A DNA stretch of 64,000 nt from Ailurus styani (taxonomy: Eukaryota; Chordata; Mammalia; Carnivora; Ailuridae). Numbering within the stretch: the first letter of the stretch is position 1; every line of letters starts with the position of its first letter. A program made the translations under genes and the position numbers. The notes below the pieces were generated by a model. That model had not been told where the DNA came from. It saw nothing but the letters and a program-made list of their open reading frames with translations, and made no database searches. This document shows, piece after piece, positions 57,060 through 64,000 of this stretch. The stretch is from contig LNAC01001919.1 in the NCBI GenBank assembly GCA_002007465.1, positions 1 to 64,000 on the forward strand, written 5' to 3'.

Positions 57060-59009
57060 CATCCTGACACCAAATCATAGCATGAGCCAGGCTTTCAAGG
57101 ATACCGCTGCTCCCTGGGCCAACCCTACGTGTTGAAAGAACAAGTAATATTTTTATGAAAGTTCAGCACATCACAGGAAAGCTAGCCATTTTATATATGA
57201 TGATAGTAGTATTTTCTCAGGTAATCTGATGAATAATAAATTTAAAAATTTTGAAGACCATTACTCTTCAGAAGTATTATTAAACCTAAGCCCTTGTAAT
57301 CATCAATACATTCACTACTAGCTATGAGAAAGTGTTGACAAATTCTTACGGTCATTTTATTTTATTTTGTTTTTTAAATCAATTAATATTGTAAATATAT
57401 GGATAATATTTTTTTAATTCTAATGGTTTATGTCTGTTTTAATATGACGATGAACTGTCACTTTTAAAATCTGCAAATAGGACCATTTTGAAATGTTTTG
57501 AACTCGGGAAATTTGATGGGTTTAGATTTAACTCAGGCTATAGATCACCTATGGAGATTGGAAGTGCCAAAAAATTGCTCAAGCAGCCCTTTGAGTATGC
57601 TAAAACAGGGACATTTTCCAGAGCATTGGTTTCTAAAGCTTCCATTATTTCTTGATGTTGAGATTTCAGGATTTAGGTACAATATTTATTCAACATTTAA
57701 GCTGAGTTTTTTTATCAGTCATATTTTTATACCTTCCATGATCAAATTGCTTATCATTGAAAAATATGTACGTTTCCATGACCCTGAAAGAATTCTCCTT
57801 GGTGTTTCTTTGATGTGTTTTTTGATGTGTGGAATATGAATTCAATTCAAGAATAACAGAGATGTTGCAAAGAAAAACTAAGAAAATCAGCTTTTCTTAA
57901 TAGTCTGTCAAAACCATCAGTTAGCAGGTAACCAGCACTATTTTTCCAAAGAGGCCTTCTCTTCTTTCTCTGAAAAATCATCTTTCAGTGTTAGGCCACA
58001 AGTGTGTTCCCAGCGCCTGGGAAGATGTATGACCTCAGGAACTGGCATGGGCTCTTGTTAAAAGAGCTACATTTCAGCCAAAATTAGGCTACTTATTGGT
58101 TGCCTCATCATGGGCAAATGACAGAGAATGCTTCCCTCCTCTGATGTCTGCTGCTAGATATTAAACACATGCAAGAGCTATCACAGAGGGCAATTGACTG
58201 GCTTCTCAGGCAGTGCCTCATAGGATGGCCTGCTTCAAAACATCTCCATTTGACCAGTGTCTGTCCCTGAACTTTGGCTCAGCTCACATAGATTGGATTA
58301 TCCTACCACAGAAAAGTTGAAATTTAAAAGTTATACACAGACAAGAGTACTCTTTCATTTATATGATTGTTCTACCTTTTCAAGGACTGCATGCTTAAGT
58401 CTTCCAGAGTAACTGAGGAACAGAGCATTAGAACAATGGTATGGGATGTTTTTGAGGAGCATTTCCTTGGGGTTGTGAAAAAGCCTGAAAAATTATCACC
58501 ACCTGAAAAGAGCTTACCACTCTAGTGGCTGTAAGGTAGGAGGTTTCCTTCTTAGAAGAGATAAACTTGTGCTCATTGCTTGCTCATTCCCAGGATTTCA
58601 TGTAGATAGAAACCGTCTCTAATCTGAAGACACTCTTCCTTCAGTTTTATTAATGTCAAAGAATTGAGTATACTTTTCATGCTTTTCCCCTGAATATATA
58701 CCTGCTCTTCCTGTTTTGTCTCTCAAAGTAATCTGACCTCCCTCCAAAGGAACTTCTTGAACTTTCTAAATCTATGCAGTTGCTGTTGACTTTTCCAGAA
58801 ACACTATGAGAGTAATCTTTGATTCAAATTCTTAAAGATCTTTGTATTGACCTTACTTAACTCATGATTTCTTGGCGTGGACTCTTTAAGCATGATAATG
58901 TAGATAAAAAATCTTTATTAACTTTATAGGACCAAATGTTGTTTCTAGTAGTAGCTTTAAGATGCCAGTTGTTTTTTAAATCTTTCACTTAGTGTTCCGT
59001 GTGTACTTC
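57060..59009. other. Repeat-poor block, no gene seen
   Basis: About 1.95 kb without an identified repeat. 57900-58320 is less AT-rich than its surroundings and could be constrained non-coding sequence. A 113-codon open frame (57498-57839) shows no domain or motif. Confidence 0.4.
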
Positions 59010-59085
59010 TTTTCTGTTTAAATGATAACTTCTCTGAAGGGTAGGGATTTAACATCTCTTTCTTGCAGCACAATGAGCAGTAGAG
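59010..59085 (+). mobile_element. Possible L2 3'-end fragment
   Basis: 'aatgataacttctctgaagg', 'gtagggatttaacatctc' and 'cagcacaatgagcag' parallel the L2 3' phrase 'aatgtaagctcc...gagggcagggact'. Weak. Confidence 0.35.
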
Positions 59086-59089
59086 TATA

Positions 59090-59280
59090 AAGATTAAAAG
59101 CAATAGGCGGTGATCATTTGGGATTGGGGGAGTGGTTGACAAGAGAATTTAAGAGGTGACAAAACTGTTCTATATCTTGGTTGTGGTGATAGTTACATGA
59201 CTAGGCACTTGTCAAAACTTAGAACTTTACACCAAAAGGAGTGGATTTTACTATCTGTAAATTTATTAATTTTTTAAAAG
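59090..59280 (+). mobile_element. Old L1 3' end
   Basis: 'aaaactgttctatatcttgg', 'ttgtggtgatagttacatgac', 'cttgtcaaaacttagaac' and 'taccaaaaggagtgg'-type text then 'tactatctgtaaattt' is the sense 3' end of an older L1M subfamily. Confidence 0.75.
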
Positions 59281-60014
59281 GTAATAATTATGGTTTTATT
59301 TGACAGTGAGATAGAATGAATGGATTGTAAGAGAGAAAGCTTGCTTTTGTGCTATACTCAGTCTCCATTCTAAATAAAAATGTCAGTGATTTAAACAAAA
59401 GAAAGTTTTTTAATTTTTTTTAATTCACAGAGATTGAGCTAAGGCCTTAAAAATTTCATAGGAGATAAACTAAAGCTTTAAATAGAAAGCCAAATGGAAC
59501 AAAACCACACATCATTATCCTTGGCAACACTAAGGAAAAGTTATGTTAAAATCCATGCAACAAAATACAGACAATACTATATCCAACAAGGATAGACACT
59601 TTCTTAGTAATTAAGAAGTTTGCAGAAGATAGTAGTAAAATTAAAAAGAAAATAAAAGCAACCAGACTCCATGTTTGTGGAAAATATGTGGGTGCCTCAA
59701 TAGGAGCCTGATACAGGCAGAACCACTGAACAATTATTTTAATTTAAAAATCCTGAAATTAGTAGAAACTTGAGGAAAATTCAGTGTGAGAGGAGAATCT
59801 GTGCTCAAAGCTAAAGTGAGAGAATTTTAGCTAAATAAAATTAAAGAAAGTCACTCTCAAACTTAAATGTTTTTATAATGTGAGGAATTTATTAAAAATA
59901 AATATTCTTTAAAAGTCATTTTTTAATATTTCTTCAGAAGTCCAACATATGTGGATGGTTGATGACTTTAGCAATCGTTGACTAATTTATTGTTTTAGCA
60001 TGATTTTTTTGTAG
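59281..60014. other. Unique AT-rich sequence
   Basis: No repeat or gene recognised. Several A/T homopolymer runs. Confidence 0.5.
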
Positions 60015-60066
60015 TTTTAAGTTTTTATTTAAATTCCAGTTAGTTAACATACAGCATAATATTAAA
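60015..60066 (-). mobile_element. Very short carnivore L1 3'-end fragment (~50 bp)
   Basis: 'aagtttttatttaaattcc', 'agttagttaacatacagc' and 'ataatatta' match the antisense terminal ~50 bases of carnivore L1s. AT-rich flanks hide any TSD. Confidence 0.6.
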
Positions 60067-60764
60067 CTTAAATTTAATGTGTAAATTTAAAACACATATT
60101 CATTTTTTTAAGAAAAGACACCCAAGTATTGCTTATTGAATGGATCTCCAGAAAAAAAAAGTTTTCACTTTATGTTTCAGCCTAGGCTTCATGTCATCCA
60201 GAAAGCATTTTCTGCGTGCCTTCACATACAGGTGGCATTCAAGGATTTCCGCTTGGGGTTCTGGTTGCACATTAGATGAACGTCAATCTTAGGACTTGCC
60301 ATAGCAGACTAGAATTCTTTATTTGTATGTAGTAAAAGAAAGAGGTGGGGACTGTTAACTTTTGTACTGCTAGTGCTTAGCAGTGTCTGACGCATAGAAA
60401 ATGCTTAACTATGGAACTTCTGTTTTTTATGAAGATTGATCGATCGATTGATTGACTTCACAGATCTTTTCATTTTATGACCTACTGTACTCTTGTAAGG
60501 CCCTCTGCCTCAAAACCAATTCTTTCCCATTGTCCATCAGTTCTTTTCTGTTACTATACCTAGGGTAACCTGCTTCTTCTTTTTTATCTCTTTAAGAGTT
60601 AAAACAAGTAATATCTACTATCTTTCTTTAGTCATTGCTTCATAAAATATCCTTTTTCTCTGTTTATAACAACTATTGATTTATTTTAGAGATATTAAGA
60701 GCTCCTGAGAGATTGAATTTGAACAACTCTCTGAGATTGCTTTTTAGACTTTACCACCTTGTAC
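60067..60764. other. Unassigned sequence
   Basis: A possible L2 terminus lies at 60360-60410 ('agtgcttagcagtgtctgac'). 'gatcgatcgattgattga' at 60437-60454 is a short GATC/GATT simple run. No gene. Confidence 0.45.
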
Positions 60765-60945
60765 CTGTCTGACCTTGAACCAGTAGCTAAAATATCTAAG
60801 TCTATTTCCTCAGTTGTAAAATGGGGGAATAACTTTATCTAGCCCATAGTGTTTACATGAAGATTAAGTGATAAATTCCTTATTCAGTTCTTAGCACAAT
60901 GTGTGGCACACAGGAAGCCCCCTAGGAATATTAACTAGTATTGCA
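60765..60945 (+). mobile_element. MIR SINE 3' part
   Basis: 'ctgtctgaccttgaaccag', 'tatttcctcagttgtaaaatg', 'tttacatgaagattaagtg', 'cagttcttagcacaatgtg' and 'tggcacacaggaagc' follow sense MIR through to its 3' end. Confidence 0.85.
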
Positions 60946-61385
60946 TTAACTAGTATTTTTCCAAGAAATCCATGTGTCTATATGTCCTTACATTATATAT
61001 CTTAGTAGCTTAATTTAACACATGAAGAAAAGACTTTAATGTTAAATGGTTTGCCATAAGACTGCAGAACTAGTATTGGCCAGTCATATCCTAGAGGTTT
61101 TATCCAAAAAATATACTGTGTTCCCCCACTCTCATTACCTCTTACCAAACTTCACCATTCTCCAGAGAGACTCACCACAGAATTCTGTCTGATTCATCTA
61201 TGTATTCCTGATCATGCCTAACATATCCGGAAATACCCTTAACCCATTGTCTGGATATAAAAGAATACTCAAAAGACAAGGCTCGTGGCCAATTTTCCAA
61301 AGGGTAGGGAGGCTCTGATACTGCCCTTAGTCTTTATTTTCATGAACTCCTAAGGTTTGTTTCCCTGATGATCACACACTGACTT
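60946..61385. other. Unassigned sequence
   Basis: No gene. Possible L2 traces at 61170-61260, too weak to call. Confidence 0.45.
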
Positions 61386-61421
61386 TTAATTAATTAATTA
61401 ATTAATTAATTAATTAATTAA
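61386..61421. repeat. (TTAA)9 microsatellite
   Basis: Thirty-six bases of perfect TTAA repeat. Each unit is a palindrome, so the tract is self-complementary. Confidence 0.97.
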
Positions 61422-61659
61422 GTCACATATTGTCTTTTAGACTACAAGCTGAGAGAAAGAAAAAAACCTATCCCCTCATTTTTAGAATATTAAGTCTCTC
61501 TTCAATCCATGTGAACCAGTTTAGGACATGGCACCCATCTTAATCCAGAACCAGTCACTAGGAGATTTCCAGTTCTGATTGACTTAGGCTATGGAGGGGT
61601 GAATGTCAGGGCAAAAACTGCAACACACAGCACAGTATATCAGTAAGGACCTCAATTTT
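61422..61659. other. Unassigned sequence
   Basis: Short unique stretch with nothing recognised. Confidence 0.5.
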
Positions 61660-61965
61660 ATTTTTCTGAAGAAATTATTAGAGCAGTTTTAGGTTCACAA
61701 CAAAATTGAGGGAAGGTTGAGGAGTATTCCATTGTACATATAAACACCACATCTTTATCCATTCATCTATGGATGAACATTTGGGTTGCTTCCATATCTT
61801 GACTATTGTGAATAATACTGCAATAAACATAGGGGTGCATATATGTTTTTGAAATAGTGTTTTCATTTTCTTTGGGTAAATACCCAGTAGTGGAATTACT
61901 GTGCATTATGATAATTCTGTTTTTGATTTTATGAGGAAACTCCATACTATCTTCCATATATAATA
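61660..61965 (-). mobile_element. L1 3' region, antisense
   Basis: 'gagcagttttaggttcacaac' belongs to the L1 3'UTR, then 'ggagtattccattgtacat', 'tatccattcatctatggatg', 'gggttgcttccatatcttg', 'tgcaataaacataggggtg', 'ttgggtaaatacccagtag' and 'gaggaaactccatactatc' follow in order. It ends abruptly where the TA-rich block starts. Confidence 0.85.
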
Positions 61966-62276
61966 GAATTATTTATATATATTATATATAATATAATACA
62001 TATATATGTAATATATGTGTAATCTATTACATATATGTGTGTATGTGATATAGTAATATTTGTAATATATGTATATATGTAATATATTACACATATGTGT
62101 GTATATTATACATACATATGCAATATATTACATATATACACATATTATATGTATATAATATATTACATATAAACATATAATATATACATATGTGTATACA
62201 TACATATATGTATATGTATATATGTATACATATGTGTATGTATACATATACGTATATGTATACATTTAAATACATA

Positions 62277-62319
<43 letters not shown>
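61966..62319. repeat. 350-bp TA-rich minisatellite/low-complexity block
   Basis: Consists of TATA, ACATATA, 'gtatacata' and 'atatatgt' motifs, many self-complementary, and ends in a perfect (TA)16 run at 62284-62315 flanked by TTT and AAA. Tyr/Ile/His-rich frames read through it are artefacts. Confidence 0.95.
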
Positions 62320-62320
<1 letters not shown>

Positions 62321-62552
62321 CCCCTGAGGGTACTATTTCAGATTTTTAAGTTCTTCTGGGAAATAATCTCAACATTCATTTTATTGTCTTTCTCAAACAA
62401 TTATATGTACGTTACTATATGAGTGGATAAATTAATGGGAAAATTCTATAATGCTAATGCTTTTATGATCACAAATTGCAAGTCATCTTTTCATTTTATG
62501 TTATAGTCAGTCTTTCCTGATCATTAGGAAGGGAATGGTGACCATTATTGGC
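62320..62552. other. Unassigned sequence
   Basis: No repeat or gene recognised between the TA block and the SINE. Confidence 0.5.
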
Positions 62553-62564
62553 AAGAATGCTTTA

Positions 62565-62769
62565 TTTTTATTTTATTTTATTTTTTTTATTTATTTATTT
62601 CACAGAGGGAGAGAGATCACAAGGAGGCAGAGAGGCAGGCAGAGAGAGAGAGGGGGAAGCAGGCTCCCCGCTGAGCAGGGAGCCCGATGCGGGCCTCGAT
62701 CCCAGGACCCTGAGATCATGACCTGAGCCGAAAGCAGAGGCTTTAACCCACTGAGCCACCCAGGTGCCC
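62565..62769 (-). mobile_element. Can-SINE, young subfamily
   Basis: Antisense copy: a long T/A tail complement (TTTTATTTTATTTTATT), 'cacagagggagagagatcac', 'aaggaggcagagaggcaggc', 'gggcctcgatcccaggaccc' and head 'gagccacccaggtgccc'. A perfect 12-bp TSD, aagaatgcttta, lies at 62553-62564 and 62770-62781. Confidence 0.98.
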
Positions 62770-62781
62770 AAGAATGCTTTA

Positions 62782-63499
62782 AAATGATACTACCCTCTTA
62801 TCAGTTCTTAAAAATCAAAAATTTTGAAAGTGAATGGGGTAAGAAATAAAATATCGAGGGAACCAAGGGAATTGTGATGAGTGTTGGAAGATTTGTCTAT
62901 TATGTGTGCAAAATATTTCTCTCCAACCTACTGTGATTGCAGTTACAGGCTACCTAAGGGATTTTTTTGTTTGTCCTTTTGTGTTTTGTTTTGTTTTTCT
63001 GAAACTATTTGTTTATTCTATTTACCTAAAGCTTCTCTTTTTCGGCACTATAGATAATCAGAATTAGACCAATCCAATATGCAGAAAAAAATTATATTGT
63101 TGACACAAATAAGCATATAAATTAGAGCAAACTGTTACTATTCACATGCCTCTCTAGACTTCTTTTAGAAAGATTAGCCTCAAATAGGGAGATCTCTTCA
63201 ATATTTCTAAAGAATCAAGGAAACTGGGGTAACTCTTCATATTAATACGTCCATATTGATGATAATCCACATTTCCCCCCACAAAGTATGGATGCCAAAA
63301 AATGCATACAGTTTTCATGTAAAAGTGTAACATACATATATGATGGAGATAATCATGTTAACCAGACAGGCCTGTTAAGTGGATTAAAAATAATATATAT
63401 GAGAGACCTGAATTAGGATGTGTTTCAAAGCAACACTAAAAAGATGGAAACCATGATATTCTAGGATTTTAGAGACCTAAACTTTAAAAAAAAATATTG
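62782..63499. other. Unique AT-rich sequence
   Basis: No gene or confident repeat. A TTTTG-rich stretch is at 62972-62998. Confidence 0.5.
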
Positions 63500-64000
63500 A
63501 TGTATACATACATATAGAAAAATACATATATTTTAAGTGTAAAATTCAATGCATTTCACAAATAGGACACAGCTATCTTTAAGAAACATACCTAGGACTT
63601 CCTTTAAGAAACAAACCAAGCATTCCAGAAGCCTGGCAGCTCCCCCTTTTTGTCAGCCCCCCCAGAGTAATCACTAATCTGATTTGTAAAAGGGTAAAGT
63701 GGTTTTACCTTAGTATTTGTTTTGCTGAATCAGATCATATGTGATATTTTATGCCTGGTTTTTAGCTCATTGTATTTGTGTGATTCATCCATTCTCTTGT
63801 GTCTCATTGTTGGACATTCATTTTCAGGGCTGCATAATATTCCATTGGTGAATATAACAGTTGTATTGTTTATTTAGCTGTTATGAATAGTATTGCTATG
63901 GACATTATAATATCTATTTTGGTGCACAGATGCACATATTTTTGATGAGGATATACCTAGAAGTGAGTTGGCCAGATCTTAGGATACATTATACACATTT
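63500..64000 (-). mobile_element. Old L1 3'UTR, running off the right edge
   Basis: 'gtgtaaaattcaatgcattt', 'aagaaacaaaccaagcattcc', 'gagtaatcactaatctg', 'catccattctcttgtgtctc', 'gctgcataatattccattgg', 'gctatggacattataatatc' and 'gaggatatacctagaagtg' match an antisense L1M 3'UTR in order. The rest of the element, toward its 5' end, lies beyond 64000. Confidence 0.75.

Noticed and set aside
57498..57839. 113-codon open frame
   Set aside because: No motif, no homology I recognise, and hydrophobic AT-rich codon content typical of chance frames.
62087..62275. Tyr/Ile/His-rich small open frame
   Set aside because: Entirely within the TA-rich low-complexity block.
61386..62319. TTAA and TA tracts plus regularly spaced direct repeats as a CRISPR-like array
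   Set aside because: Tracts are simple microsatellites without unique spacers, in a mammalian genome.

Overview
This is a mammalian, AT-rich, non-coding window from a carnivore genome. The strongest evidence is at least 17 complete or near-complete Can-SINE (SINEC, tRNA-derived) copies. These carry the 'gcctgggtggctcag' head, the A/B-box-derived body, a CT-rich stretch and an AATAAA-containing A tail. About half belong to one homogeneous young subfamily (middle section 'ctctgcctgcctctctgcc', 'gatcatgacctgagccgaa' in antisense), which I associate with mustelids (ferret, mink, marten, badger group). The species assignment is inference. I recognise no protein-coding exon, CpG island, tRNA, rRNA or annotated ncRNA. 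Every longer open frame is short and lies in a repeat or in unremarkable sequence. The window reads as a gene desert or the interior of a very long intron.

Layout. Positions 1-58 hold the 5' end of a young antisense L1 that leaves the window on the left. From 59 to 10395 there is mostly unique AT-rich sequence with old MIR, L2 and L1 pieces and one SINE. From 10396 to 18222 lies one long antisense L1 with decayed ORF2 and a 5'UTR. It has been hit by two SINEs, a truncated L1 and, apparently, a 24-bp micro-insertion. From 18.8 to 36.5 kb is an ancient-repeat zone (L2, MIR, five MER20 hAT copies, one class I ERV LTR) containing a repeat-poor block at 27.6-29.3 kb that is the best candidate for conserved regulatory DNA. 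From 35 to 42 kb are SINEs and a solitary MLT2-type ERVL LTR. From 46.4 to 48.4 kb, six retroposon insertions crowd into 2 kb. The rest, 48.4-64 kb, holds scattered SINEs, MIR and L2 relics, several microsatellites (GT, GAAA, TTAA and a 350-bp TA-rich block) and L1 3'UTR relics that run off the right edge.

There are no genes here that work together. The story is stratigraphic: mammal-wide L2, MIR and MER20 relics, then an old L1 and ERV LTRs, then lineage-specific L1 and SINE insertions that still show perfect 12-16 bp target-site duplications (TSDs). I found no convincing undescribed biological system. The most useful leads are two extremely short probable retroposition scars, the nested insertion order in the L1, an antisense SINE fragment lacking the tail end, a CG-rich 16-bp palindrome abutting a GT microsatellite, and the repeat-poor block with an E-box palindrome. 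Repeat family names come from memory of consensus sequences, not from a database search, and edges without a TSD are approximate.
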